Source: JAEUIX01 sp046156035
Lineage (GTDB): Bacteria; Planctomycetota; Phycisphaerae; Phycisphaerales; UBA1924
Direction of reading: 5' to 3'
DNA: 64,000 nt
Assembly (NCBI GenBank): GCA_046156035.1
Contig: JBJXEW010000044.1
Location: 15,234-79,233 of the forward strand
Shown here: in pieces, positions 51,657-63,186 of the stretch
Numbering within the stretch: the first letter of the stretch is position 1
How the letters are laid out: every line of letters begins with the position of its first letter
The notes under the pieces: model-generated
Told to the model about the DNA's origin: nothing
What the model saw: only the letters and a program-made list of their open reading frames with translations
The model's database searches: none
Made by a program: the position numbers and the translations under genes

Positions 51657-52097
51657 GGAGGTGGTTGACACTTTGCCGCGTTCGCGCCGGTCCCACAGCG
51701 GTCGATCGTGGGCGCCCGTGCGTTCGCGGCACAGCCGCGCGATTGCAGTGGCGATGCCGTCCGTGTCTTGCACAACGTCTGTCGCCCACGCCCGAAAGAC
51801 GAACAGGCCCAAGGAGCGCAGGAACGCATCACGCCGGGCATCGTGGTGCCGCTGCTCGGCCCGCCCGTGATGCGCGCCGTCCACCTCCACCACCAGTTTG
51901 GCTTCGTGGCAGAAAAAGTCGGCGACGTACGGCCCGATCGGGCGCTGCCGGTTGAACTGGAACCCCGTGCCGCGGCGACGGAGACGCAGCCACGGGTACA
52001 CCTCCGCTTGCGACATGGCCTTGCGCAAGGTGCGGGCGCGGCCGTCGGTAACGGGGGCGGACACGCTCCGCTGACGTGGCCCAGGACGCTTGGACAC
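51615..52097 (-). CDS. DUF559 (Vsr-like endonuclease domain) protein
   Basis: A 160-residue protein from GTG 52097. The DUF559 core reads AMSQAEVYPWLRLRRRGTGF, QFNRQRPIGPYVADFFCHEA and KLVVEVDGAHHGRAEQRHHD, with the acidic residues and DG-x-H of the Vsr/EDxHD nuclease fold in place, then RRDAFLRSLGLFVFRAWATD. The C-terminus (TSADHPPPLPSGGGG) is translated from repeat E. The gene lies between inverted copies of that repeat (51501-51656 and 52129-52270), like a captive nuclease of a mobile element. Confidence 0.85.
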   Translation of the reverse strand: MSKRPGPRQRSVSAPVTDGRARTLRKAMSQAEVYPWLRLRRRGTGFQFNRQRPIGPYVADFFCHEAKLVVEVDGAHHGRAEQRHHDARRDAFLRSLGLFVFRAWATDVVQDTDGIATAIARLCRERTGAHDRPLWDRRERGKVSTTSADHPPPLPSGGGG

Positions 52098-52128
52098 GGG
52101 GGCAGTCTACATTCCCGTCTGGTGCGCC

Positions 52129-52270
52129 TTCATCCCCCTCCGGTCCTACCGGAGGGGGTGGCTGAGGCCGCTGCGGCGGCCGAAGACGGGGGAGGAGCGA
52201 CCGCACGGCAACGAAAGACACCTCCCCCGGCCCTTCGGGCCACCCCCTCCGACGGGGTCGGAGGGGGATG
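52129..52270. repeat. repeat family E, right copy (inverted)
   Basis: TCCGGTCCTACCGGAGGGGG, then TGGCTGAGGCCGCTGCGGCG and GCCGAAGACGGGGGAGG. This is the inverse complement of the left copy at 51501-51656. Confidence 0.8.
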
Positions 52271-52597
52271 TACGGCACCATTTGCCCCGCCCGCCTTGCC
52301 CGCCAACAATCCCACCTTGGCCTTCGGGCCTTGGCCGTTGTTCGTCCGCATGTCGCGGGCGCGGCACTCGCACTTCCAACCGCCCCAGAGGGGCCCCCCT
52401 TACCCCCCACGCACATCGCAATGGACTGCCAGGACCGGGTTGCCCTTTGCCCGGTCGGCGCGTTTTCTGGTGAGCGGCATGGTTGCCGCGGCGGCCGGAT
52501 GAAGCGGTCTGGTTTTCGTTGCATCGCGTGAGGACGGTTGGACATTTTTTCTGATCGAAGCGGCCGCGCGTGTGCGTGTGCCGCGGAATGGAACCGC
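52271..52597. other. rpsA upstream region
   Basis: 327 bp, part of a 500-bp gap. It should contain the rpsA promoter and leader. No clear -35/-10 or leader hairpin was identified. A TTG-started frame upstream of the rpsA ATG has no family similarity. Confidence 0.4.
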
Positions 52598-54394
52598 ATG
52601 ATCGATGAGACCTTGATCGCTTCGTTGGGCCTTGAGTCGGAGACCGACGCGGAGGCCATGCTGAGCCTCGCCTTTGGCAAAACCGTGGCGGGCGGAGACA
52701 TGGGCTCGCTCCTGGGCGACCAGATGTCGGACTTTGAGGCCGGCAGCGTGCTGCAGGGCGTGATCGTCGGCTTCGCCGGCGACGACGTGGTGATCGAGGT
52801 GGGCCTCAAGAGCGAGGGCATGGTGCCCAAGAACGAGTGGGAGAACCCCGGCGACCTGAAGGTGGGCGACAAGGTGCAGGTGCTGCTGGAGCGGGTGGAT
52901 GGCGAGGGCGGCCAGATCGAGATCTCCAAGCGCAAGGCCGACCGGCAGATCAACTGGCAGAAACTGGTTGACACGACCCGCGAGGGTGATGTGGTCGAGG
53001 GCAAGTGCATCCGCAAGATCAAGGGCGGCCTGCTTGTCGATATCGGGGTTCCCGTCTTCCTCCCCGCCAGCCAGGTCGATGTCCGCCGCCCCGGCGACAT
53101 CGGCGAGTTCCTCGGCCGCCAGGTGCGCGGCACGGTCATCAAGATCGACACCGAACGCAAGAACATCGTCATCAGCCGCCGCAAACTCATCGAGGACGAG
53201 CGCGACATCGCCAAGAAGCGCCTGATGGAGACCCTCAAGGAGGGCGACATCGTCTCGGGCACCGTCAAGAACATCGCCGACTTCGGTGCGTTCATCGATC
53301 TGGGCGGCATCGACGGCCTCCTCCACATCACCGACATGTCGTGGAGCCGCATCAACCACCCCAGCGAGATGCTCAAGATCGACCAGAAGGTCGAGGTCAA
53401 GGTCCTCAACATCGACCGCGAGAAAGAGAAGATCGCCCTGGGCATCAAGCAGCGCGAGGCCAGCCCCTGGGAAGAGATCGAGCAGAAGTACCCCGTGGGC
53501 TCGCGCGTGCGCGGCAGCGTGGTCAACCTCATGTCCTACGGCGCGTTCGTGCGCCTGGAGGACGGCATCGAGGGCCTCGTCCACATCTCCGAGATGTCGT
53601 GGACACGCCGCATCAACCATCCCTCCGAGATCGTGCAGCCCAACCAGGAGGTGGATGTCGTTGTTCTTGAGATCGACAAGAACAAGCAGGAGATCAGCCT
53701 GGGCATGAAGCAGACCGAGGTGAACCCGTGGGAACTCGTGAGCGAGAAGTACCCCCCGGGCACCATGATCGAGGGCGTGGTCCGCAACCTCGCCAACTAC
53801 GGCGCGTTCGTCGAGATCGAGCCCGGCATCGACGGCCTCCTGCACGTCTCCGACGTGTCGTGGACGAAGAAGGTCGCCCACCCCAACGAGGTCTTCAAGA
53901 AGGGCGACAAACTCTCGTGCGTCGTGCTCGATGTGGACCGCGAGAAGCAGCGCATCGGCCTGGGCATCAAGCAACTCGCCGAAGACCCGTGGATCACCGC
54001 CATCCCCGAGCACTACAAGCCCGGCATGGTCATCCGCGGCAAGGTCACCAAGATCACCAACTTCGGCGTCTTCGTTGAACTCGAGAACGACCTCGAGGGC
54101 CTTCTGCACATCTCCGAGCTGGCCGACCACAAGGTCGAGAACCCGCAGGACGTGGTCAAGATCGGCGACGAGGTGGACGTCAAGATCCTCCGCGTCGACA
54201 CCAGCGACCGCAAGATCGGCCTCTCGCTCAAGCGGGCCCAGTGGGGCGATTCCACCGGCGGCGGTGCCACGGGTTCGGGTGGCGGCGGCGGCGAGGCCCG
54301 CGCTGCACGCGGCCCGGCGCCCACGCGCGGCGGCATGGACGACCACGGCGCGCTCGGCACCGACAAGATCCAGTTCGGCAAGAAGACCGAGTAA
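52598..54394 (+). CDS. rpsA: 30S ribosomal protein S1
   Basis: A 598-residue protein with six S1 RNA-binding domains: AGSVLQGVIVGFAGDDVVIE; EGDVVEGKCIRKIKGGLLVD; EGDIVSGTVKNIADFGAFID; GSRVRGSVVNLMSYGAFVRL; GTMIEGVVRNLANYGAFVEI; GMVIRGKVTKITNFGVFVEL. The C-terminus is a Gly-rich tail (TGGGATGSGGGGGEARAARG). S1 binds mRNA leaders to help initiation. The ATG at 52598 is used; the N-terminus before the first S1 domain is short. A terminator follows. Confidence 0.95.
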   Translation: MIDETLIASLGLESETDAEAMLSLAFGKTVAGGDMGSLLGDQMSDFEAGSVLQGVIVGFAGDDVVIEVGLKSEGMVPKNEWENPGDLKVGDKVQVLLERVDGEGGQIEISKRKADRQINWQKLVDTTREGDVVEGKCIRKIKGGLLVDIGVPVFLPASQVDVRRPGDIGEFLGRQVRGTVIKIDTERKNIVISRRKLIEDERDIAKKRLMETLKEGDIVSGTVKNIADFGAFIDLGGIDGLLHITDMSWSRINHPSEMLKIDQKVEVKVLNIDREKEKIALGIKQREASPWEEIEQKYPVGSRVRGSVVNLMSYGAFVRLEDGIEGLVHISEMSWTRRINHPSEIVQPNQEVDVVVLEIDKNKQEISLGMKQTEVNPWELVSEKYPPGTMIEGVVRNLANYGAFVEIEPGIDGLLHVSDVSWTKKVAHPNEVFKKGDKLSCVVLDVDREKQRIGLGIKQLAEDPWITAIPEHYKPGMVIRGKVTKITNFGVFVELENDLEGLLHISELADHKVENPQDVVKIGDEVDVKILRVDTSDRKIGLSLKRAQWGDSTGGGATGSGGGGGEARAARGPAPTRGGMDDHGALGTDKIQFGKKTE

Positions 54395-54404
54395 GAGAAC
54401 GGTT

Positions 54405-54430
54405 GGCGGACGGGACGTCCGCCCCACCAG
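54405..54430. repeat. palindromic repeat family B after rpsA
   Basis: GGCGGACGGGACGTCCGCCC followed by CACCAG. It lies 10 bp downstream of the rpsA stop and before the terminator. Confidence 0.75.
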
Positions 54431-54456
54431 ATGCCCGACAGTGAACACTCAACGAG

Positions 54457-54482
54457 GGCCCGGCGCAAGCCGGGCCTTTTTC
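54457..54482 (+). terminator. rpsA terminator
   Basis: GGCCCGGC / GCCGGGCC with loop GCAA, followed by TTTTTT. Confidence 0.85.
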
Positions 54483-54645
54483 ATGGACGCGTCGCCGAGG
54501 CAAAAAAGAGAAACGCCCGAGCGTCAAGGCCCGAGCGTCCATCTTGGGCCGCGAGCCGGACCAACGGTCCGCCGCGGCGTCTGGCGAGTTATTCGAGCCT
54601 CTACACTTGCACCCGACCGGCCTTAAGGGGCTCGTCCGACGTGGC

Positions 54646-54726
54646 TCAGCACATGGCCATGAACGACAGGAGTGCCAGAATCGCGATGCGCTGGCGGTTC
54701 ACGGTGAAGTTGATCAGTGTGGCCAC
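54646..54726 (-). CDS. possible small membrane peptide
   Basis: A 26-codon frame from GTG 54726 with a strong ribosome binding site (AAGGGAGACTCCC before GTG). The peptide VATLINFTVNRQRIAILALL is basic in the middle and ends in a hydrophobic stretch. It stands alone in a 442-bp gap. It may be real or chance. Confidence 0.3.
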   Translation of the reverse strand: MATLINFTVNRQRIAILALLSFMAMC

Positions 54727-54836
54727 GGGAGTCTCCCTTTCTGAAGTTATCTGGAGAAACCAGTTCAACCCGCGTGCCACACCCGCCCGAACGCTGCCAC
54801 GGGCCGCGGCAGGCCCACTGTCCGAGAAGATACCGC

Positions 54837-56747
54837 ATGAAGGCCCTCTCGTTCCACCCCGCGATGAGTTGCCGCGACACCCGCTGTTGCGCACCGGCAA
54901 CACGCGTGTTGCGATCGGCCATGGCGGCGGCTCTCGCGCTGGTATCCGTTTGGTGTGCAGGCCAGGCACGTGCCGCGCAGCCAGCCTCCGAGCGGCCCGA
55001 GGGCACCACCCGCGCGGCTGCTCCGCTCCCCGCCCCAGCCGATGCGATGCTCGCTTACCGGACCATCCGCACATGGCTTGATGGGTGGGGCCTGCCTTCA
55101 GCGCCGCAGCCGGGCGAACTCCCCGAGGCCGTGGGCGCGATAGTCATGCTGCGCTACGAGGGCCAACTGATTGGCCGCGGCACAGACATGGCTACCGATG
55201 CGAGCCAGGCCGCCTCAGACCGCGATGCCCCCGCGAGCCGCAGCGTGTTTCGCGCTCTGCAGTCCGCGTTCGCCGAGGCGGATCGGCGTCTGCCCGTGGC
55301 CCACGACGCGACCCGCGCGGGCCTGCTGGCCAAGGCCGGGCAGCGCGTGCTGCTGAGTTTGGAACTGGCAGGCGTGGCCACGCCCGTGGATGTGCCCACG
55401 TTCGCTCAACTTGATCTGGCCCTCGCTCCGGGCATCGATGGTGTCTTTGTCCGGCAGGGCACACGTGTGGCCGCGATGTCGCCCGCCGCGATGCTGGCGG
55501 CGAACCTCACGCCCAGCGAGGCGGCCCGGGCGCTGGTCTCGCAGGTGAGTGGCGACGCGGTGCTCGCTCTGCAGGAACTGGAGGCACTGCGTTCGCGTTC
55601 GCGCGTGGTGGTCTCCCGCTTCCGCGTCGTTCACCTTGCGCAGACGATGCCCGAGAGCGAACCGGCGTTCCTCAGCCGCGGGCACGAGACAGTGGATATC
55701 GCCCAGATCAACGCTGGCGTTCTGGGGGCGATGGTGGAAGGGCTCGTTCTGCACCTTGCCGCGCGGCTGCACGCCGATGACGAGCCATTCGGTCTGCGCG
55801 GCGCGTACCTGCCTTGGGCCGGCCGCTTCGAGCCGGCGTTTGCCCCGCCGCACGAGCAGGCCCTCGCCGCCCTGGCGCTGGCGCGTGCCGCGGGCACGCG
55901 CGGCATCAGCGAGCGTGTGGCAACGCAGGCCGCCGCCGCCTGCCAAGGCCTGCTCCACGACCTTGCCGATGTGACAATCGAGGAGCGGGCACCATGGGAT
56001 GAGCCCGCCGCGGCGGCCCTCACGCTGCTGGCGCTGGGCGAAAGCCGCGGCGACCCCGACGGTGTGGAGGTGTGGCGGGCAGACCTGCGAGCCCGTTGCC
56101 GCGAACGGCTCGCGCGGGCGTTTGATGACAAGACGGGCTTCGCGTCGGACACCGAGGGTGTGGAAGGCCTGATCGCGCTGGCGCTGGTGCGCGAGGGCGT
56201 GGCCACCGGCCCGCGCGCTGTGGCCGTGGGCTTTGAGCGCACTGCGCCGCCACGACTGGTGGCGCAGATGCCCTGGCTCGGCCTGGCCGCGATGGAGGTT
56301 GCGCCAACCGGGGCACCGTTGAACGCCGACTGGGCCGCGCGCCTGCGGACCATGCGGACCGAGTTGTGGGCCAACCAGGTGCAGGCCCACGCGGCCGACA
56401 CCGAGATGGGCGACATGGCCGGCGGCATTGTCTTTTCCAGCGCAGCGCGGGCGCTGCCCACCTGGCAGTGCCTGCGCCCCCTCGCCTTTGCCGCCGCGGC
56501 ATGGACGGACCCGATGCTCACGCTGGAGGCGGATCGGGCCGCGGAACTGGCGCGGCTGCTGTGGGCCGCGCGCTACGCACGCCAGTTGCAGGCCCTGCCC
56601 CCAACAGCGTGGATCGCGCTCGCGCCGGAACTGGCCCGCGGCGGCGTGCGTGCGGCGATGTGGGACCAGACGCAGCCCAACGATGCCAGCAGCATGGGCC
56701 TGCTCTTCGCGTGCGAGATGGTGCGGGCGGTGGGGGTGGGGCGGTGA
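54837..56747 (+). CDS. exported protein of unknown function
   Basis: A 636-residue protein with a signal peptide after a basic leader (AMAAALALVSVWCAGQARA). Residues about 75-220 (ELPEAVGAIVMLRYEGQLIG, FRALQSAFAEADRRLPVAHD) may form an AMMECR1-like fold, but this is only a resemblance. The C-terminal half is helical and Ala-rich, with repeated (A/G)LALAR-type motifs, and contains NADWAARLRTMRTELWANQV. It has no close neighbour in function. ATG at 54837; weak ribosome binding site. Confidence 0.7.
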   Translation: MKALSFHPAMSCRDTRCCAPATRVLRSAMAAALALVSVWCAGQARAAQPASERPEGTTRAAAPLPAPADAMLAYRTIRTWLDGWGLPSAPQPGELPEAVGAIVMLRYEGQLIGRGTDMATDASQAASDRDAPASRSVFRALQSAFAEADRRLPVAHDATRAGLLAKAGQRVLLSLELAGVATPVDVPTFAQLDLALAPGIDGVFVRQGTRVAAMSPAAMLAANLTPSEAARALVSQVSGDAVLALQELEALRSRSRVVVSRFRVVHLAQTMPESEPAFLSRGHETVDIAQINAGVLGAMVEGLVLHLAARLHADDEPFGLRGAYLPWAGRFEPAFAPPHEQALAALALARAAGTRGISERVATQAAAACQGLLHDLADVTIEERAPWDEPAAAALTLLALGESRGDPDGVEVWRADLRARCRERLARAFDDKTGFASDTEGVEGLIALALVREGVATGPRAVAVGFERTAPPRLVAQMPWLGLAAMEVAPTGAPLNADWAARLRTMRTELWANQVQAHAADTEMGDMAGGIVFSSAARALPTWQCLRPLAFAAAAWTDPMLTLEADRAAELARLLWAARYARQLQALPPTAWIALAPELARGGVRAAMWDQTQPNDASSMGLLFACEMVRAVGVGR

Positions 56748-56773
56748 GACATGCTTGCTTCCGGAGTTCGATC

Positions 56774-56983
56774 ATGGCCAATCGACGCAGAAACCGCTTC
56801 CCAGACGATCCGGTTGTCGCTGAAGTTCGCCGTGCCCGTGCGGCGATCATGCGTGCGGCTGGCGGCTCGCTGACGAAGGCCGTTGCCATCATCCAGCGAG
56901 ACGCGGCAGAACGAGCCCGGGCTGCGCCGCCGACGGGTCGCAAAGTCGTGAGCACTGGTACCCGTCGCCGTCGCGCCGCCTGA
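56774..56983 (+). CDS. small basic hypothetical protein
   Basis: A 69-residue protein, MANRRRNRFPDDPVVAEVRR, then ARAAIMRAAGGSLTKAVAII, with an Arg-rich tail. It is similar in style to small planctomycete proteins that start with a helical PDDPVVAEVRRARAA region. It may bind nucleic acid, given its charge. It starts 26 bp after the exported protein gene. Confidence 0.55.
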   Translation: MANRRRNRFPDDPVVAEVRRARAAIMRAAGGSLTKAVAIIQRDAAERARAAPPTGRKVVSTGTRRRRAA

Positions 56984-57006
56984 AAGCGCGTGGTGCGGGC
57001 CACACA

Positions 57007-57092
57007 CCTCCCCCGTCTTCGGCCGCCGCGGCGACCTCAGCCACCCCCTCCGTCCGCCACGGCGGATCTGCGACCGGGAAGGGAGGGGGATG
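57007..57092. repeat. repeat family E, third copy
   Basis: CCTCCCCCGTCTTCGGCCGC, CGCGGCGACCTCAGCCACCC and a trailing GGGAGGGGGATG. It lies between the small basic protein and gyrA, with no nuclease gene attached. Confidence 0.75.
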
Positions 57093-57233
57093 AAATGCCC
57101 CCGGCGTGGGGTGTTGAAAGGGCGCGGGGAATAGCGCTGAAGTGCGGGTATTTCCCGGCACGCCGAGCCCGGTTTTCCTATCATTGGGGAGCCGTTTTTC
57201 GCCCGCCTTCCAACCGCGCCCGGAGCCGGTTTC

Positions 57234-60059
<2,826 letters not shown>

Positions 60060-60186
60060 AGTTCGTGCAATGTTCGGTGCAAGATTCGGGGCAGGTCAGG
60101 ACATTTTTGGGGGGTGTGGGTGCGTGAGTGGCCCTCTGGCGGCGTAGCCGCGGGCTGCGCGGCGATATGCTCATGCCAGAACGACT

Positions 60187-60543
60187 ATGGCCACGGAGTG
60201 GTCCGACCACATCTTGATCAGCGAACTGCAGGACGAGCCGCAACTCACCGAGGAGTTGGCCGCGCTGTATGACCGCGTGGCGCCGGGGCGCGGCGCGGCA
60301 CGGCACATCGTGCTGAACTTCGTGGGCGTGAACTACGTGTCCAGTTCGCACCTGGCCCAGTTGCTGCGCCTGCGCAAAAAACTGGTGGACCACGGGCGCG
60401 TGATGGTGCTCTGCTCGGTGAGCGACAACGTGCAGTCGGTGATCTCGATCACCGGGCTGGACCGCATCTTCCGCTTCGCGCCCGACCCGATGACGGCGCT
60501 GGCGTCGCTCCAACTGGAGGGGCACACGAGCGTGGAGGCGTGA
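60187..60543 (+). CDS. STAS-domain protein (anti-anti-sigma factor-like)
   Basis: A 118-residue STAS domain: RHIVLNFVGVNYVSSSHLAQ (Ser cluster at the usual phospho-site), LLRLRKKLVDHGRVMVLCSV and DNVQSVISITGLDRIFRFAP. It is probably the antagonist arm of a partner switch. It lies 127 bp after gyrA and 69 bp before the ABC ATPase; no partner kinase is adjacent. Confidence 0.82.
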   Translation: MATEWSDHILISELQDEPQLTEELAALYDRVAPGRGAARHIVLNFVGVNYVSSSHLAQLLRLRKKLVDHGRVMVLCSVSDNVQSVISITGLDRIFRFAPDPMTALASLQLEGHTSVEA

Positions 60544-60612
60544 GTAGGCGGTTGCACGGCGGGCGCACAGCGGGTGCAACGGGGGCCGGGGCAGGTTGAA
60601 CAAGGAGAACGA

Positions 60613-61425
60613 TTGTCCGCTCTTGCTTCACAGCCTGAGGTCGATGCGAGCGCGGCGGCGGGAGCGGCCGCGGCTGGTGTTGGCCCGCGCCCCATCGTCG
60701 AACTGCGCGGCGTCAAGCGCATCTACTACAAGCCCGACGGCAGCGTGCTGGTAGAGGCCCTCAAGGGCATCTCGCTGGTCATCCCGCAGGGGCAATATGT
60801 GGCCATCATGGGCGCCTCCGGCTCGGGCAAGAGCACGATGATGAACGTGCTGGGATGCCTGGACAGGCCCACGGGCGGCGAGTATCTGGTGGACGGGCAG
60901 GACACGTCGCGCATGGGCGACGAGGAACTCTCCGCCTTCCGCGGCAAGAAGATCGGCTTTGTGTTCCAGGCCTTCAACCTGATCCCGCAACTCTCGGTGC
61001 GCGAGAACGTGGAGGTGCCGCTGTTCTATCAGGGCGTGCCCGCCGCGGCGAGGCACGCGCGGGCCGTGGCCACGCTTGCCCTGGTGGGCCTGCAAGACCG
61101 GCTGGACCATCGCCCCAGTGAACTTTCGGGCGGTCAGCAGCAGCGCACGGCGATCGCGCGGGCGCTCGTCACCGAGCCGGTGGTGCTGATGGCCGATGAG
61201 CCCACGGGCAACCTGGACTCGGCCACGGGCCGGTCGATCCTGCGGCTCTTCGGCGAACTGCACGCGCAGGGCAAGACGATCATCATGGTGACGCACGACC
61301 CCGTGGTGGCGAGCCTGTGCCAAAGGATCATCCTGCTGCGCGATGGGCTGGTGCAGAGCGACATCGTGCAGCCGCAACTGAGCGTGGATGAACTCGAGGG
61401 CGCACCCCCGGCGGCGAAGCACTGA
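60613..61425 (+). CDS. MacB/LolD-type ABC transporter ATP-binding protein
   Basis: A 270-residue ATPase. Walker A is GASGSGKSTMMNVLG, the Q-loop region is GFVFQAFNLIPQLSVRENVE, the signature is ELSGGQQQRTAIARALV, Walker B is VVLMADEPTGNLDSATG, and the H-loop is IIMVTHDPVVASLCQRI. Sequence features match the FtsE/LolD/MacB subfamily. The start is a TTG at 60613 supported by AAGGAGA five bases upstream. No permease follows in the window, so its membrane partner is not known. Confidence 0.93.
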   Translation: MSALASQPEVDASAAAGAAAAGVGPRPIVELRGVKRIYYKPDGSVLVEALKGISLVIPQGQYVAIMGASGSGKSTMMNVLGCLDRPTGGEYLVDGQDTSRMGDEELSAFRGKKIGFVFQAFNLIPQLSVRENVEVPLFYQGVPAAARHARAVATLALVGLQDRLDHRPSELSGGQQQRTAIARALVTEPVVLMADEPTGNLDSATGRSILRLFGELHAQGKTIIMVTHDPVVASLCQRIILLRDGLVQSDIVQPQLSVDELEGAPPAAKH

Positions 61426-61555
61426 ACCTTCCGTGTACCTCGTTCGTGCCACCGACCGTGCTCTGACGGTCGGTGTTCTTGTCTCTCGGGCCGTCAGCCG
61501 TCGGGCCTCCGACGGTCGGTGCTCTTGATTGCACCCTCTGCCGTACAATCCCATC

Positions 61556-61765
61556 ATGGCGACCGAGATTCTCTTTGTTGTCGAGGAAGACCCGACAGGC
61601 GGCTTGGTCGCCAGCGCCGTTGGCCAGGCGATCGTGACGCAGGCCGAAACGCCCGAAGAACTCCGCGAGGCCGTGCGCGATGCGGTGAAGTGCCACTTTG
61701 AGGACGAGGCTGCGCGGCCGCGGCTGATCCGCCTGCATCATGTCCGCGACGAAACCCTGTCGTAA
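61556..61765 (+). CDS. HicB-like small protein
   Basis: A 69-residue protein with the HicB-like N-terminal fold: EILFVVEEDPTGGLVASAVG, then QAIVTQAETPEELREAVRDA and VKCHFEDEAARPRLIRLHHV. HicB proteins neutralise HicA toxins, but no HicA-like frame follows. It may be an orphan or have a role without a toxin. Confidence 0.7.
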   Translation: MATEILFVVEEDPTGGLVASAVGQAIVTQAETPEELREAVRDAVKCHFEDEAARPRLIRLHHVRDETLS

Positions 61766-61783
61766 CGCCGCATCTTCGCGGCG

Positions 61784-62096
61784 AAGCCGCGGGGGTTAGT
61801 AGCCGTGGGCAGCGGCGCAGCCGCGCCCACGGACGGTGCCCTCCGCTGCCGCGTGTGCGCCGCGCAGCGGCGCGGGTGCGGGGCAGAAGCACCCGCACCA
61901 CGTTCGTGGTGCACTCTCTGTTGACGCGCGACGGCGGGTGCGGCTTCGCCGCGACCCGCCGCTATTCACCTTCGCGGCTTCGCCGCGAGGAACCTCGCAA
62001 CCGCCGTGCTGCATGCGGCATGAGGTGCGCCGGTATCCGTTTCAGCCGGGAGACGGGGTCCTCGGAGCGCTGAAGTCCGCCGCGGCGGACTTCAGT
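61784..62096. repeat. dense array of hairpins, non-coding
   Basis: Successive palindromes at 61784-61794, 61803-61832 (CCGTGGGC...GCCCACGG with inner stem), 61872-61896, 61896-61911 (CACCACGTTCGTGGTG), 61933-61960, 61973-61987 and a perfect 26-bp palindrome at 62071-62096 centred on CCGCGG. No gene is convincing in this 427-bp gap. Confidence 0.7.
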
Positions 62097-62192
62097 GGCA
62101 CGGGAAGGCAAGAACCGGACTTCAGGGCCATCCGCCGATCATGCCGTACACTCGCTATCCAGAGCGTTCGAGGGTGGCGGGCGGAGCATCGA

Positions 62193-62780
62193 ATGGGTAA
62201 TTCCGAGGCCAATGGTCGCGACCGCTTCTTCCTATGGACATCTTTCGCGATTGGTGTCACTGTGCTTGGTGGTTTCTGGTTCACGTACTTTGGCCCTATT
62301 CTGTCGGGCAATCGTGCGCCGGACGCAGCGGCAGTGCACCTGCACGGTTGGACATTCTTCGCTTGGTACGCGCTGCTGATGGTGCAGGCTGGGCTGGCGC
62401 AGTCGCGGCGACTTTCACTGCATCGCACGCTTGGCGGGATGAGCGTGGCGCTGGCTTCGTTAATGGCCGGAACAGGGTTATTGGTTGTTGGTGTACGGAT
62501 GGCCGATGCGTCGGACACCGGTGATCCGTTTTGGTCAGCGTCCGGCCCGGCGATATTCGCGACGCTCGTGCTGTTTGTCATCTTCTACGTGGCGGCGCTA
62601 CGAATGCGCCGCCGCCCGGACTGGCACAAACGCCTGATCATCATCGCCAGTGTCGGCGGCATGGGCGCGGCCACGTTTCGCTTGTGCATGGTTCTGTTCG
62701 GACCCGACTCGGCCATGTGGCTCGGCCTGCTTGGCAGTAATCTCTTTCTCGCGGCCGGCATGGTGCGCGACATCCTTTAA
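62193..62780 (+). CDS. small multi-pass membrane protein
   Basis: A 195-residue protein with about five transmembrane helices: FFLWTSFAIGVTVLGGFWFT, AVHLHGWTFFAWYALLMVQA, RTLGGMSVALASLMAGTGLL, PAIFATLVLFVIFYVAALRM and ASVGGMGAATFRLCMVLFG. Paired His residues (HLHGW) and RRLSLHRTLG suggest a heme or metal-binding membrane protein. Codon bias is weaker than in the neighbours. The 3' neighbour 62790 may belong with it. Confidence 0.75.
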   Translation: MGNSEANGRDRFFLWTSFAIGVTVLGGFWFTYFGPILSGNRAPDAAAVHLHGWTFFAWYALLMVQAGLAQSRRLSLHRTLGGMSVALASLMAGTGLLVVGVRMADASDTGDPFWSASGPAIFATLVLFVIFYVAALRMRRRPDWHKRLIIIASVGGMGAATFRLCMVLFGPDSAMWLGLLGSNLFLAAGMVRDIL

Positions 62781-62789
62781 GACAAGCGC

Positions 62790-62930
62790 GTGCATCCGGC
62801 ATGGTGGATAGGACTTGCAGCATGCGTGGCGCTCGAAGCCGGCGCACTACTGCTGACACCAACGCCGTTTGGGCAGGCGATCTCTCACGCGCTGGCCTTC
62901 GTCGGCCGCACGTTCAGATTCTTGTACTGA
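62790..62930 (+). CDS. possible small protein after membrane gene
   Basis: A 46-codon frame from GTG 62790 (VHPAWWIGLAACVALEAGAL then LLTPTPFGQAISHA). It is hydrophobic at the N-terminus and 9 bp downstream of the previous stop. It may be a real small membrane protein or a remnant. Base composition is like that of its neighbour. Confidence 0.35.
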   Translation: MHPAWWIGLAACVALEAGALLLTPTPFGQAISHALAFVGRTFRFLY

Positions 62931-63186
62931 CATTTCCGAGTCCAACCAGGCAGGTGGCATTGAAGTCCCACCCACCGCCCCCCGGCAGGCGCTTCCCTCC
63001 AGTGTCACCGCAAGTTGGTCGGTGCCTCCGGCCGACTTCGGTGCGCTTCACTCGCGGCCTTCGAGTTCTTCGCGCACTTCGCGGTTGAAGTGTCTTTGGC
63101 TTCGCCGTGCCCTCCGCGTCTCCGTGGTGATTCCTCTCGCCGCCACTCGCACGCCCGCGGCACGCCCCCCCTCCCCGCCCCCAACC

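Noticed and set aside
52400..54448. Minus-strand open frame across rpsA
   Set aside because: Shadow of rpsA, which has six S1 domains on the other strand.
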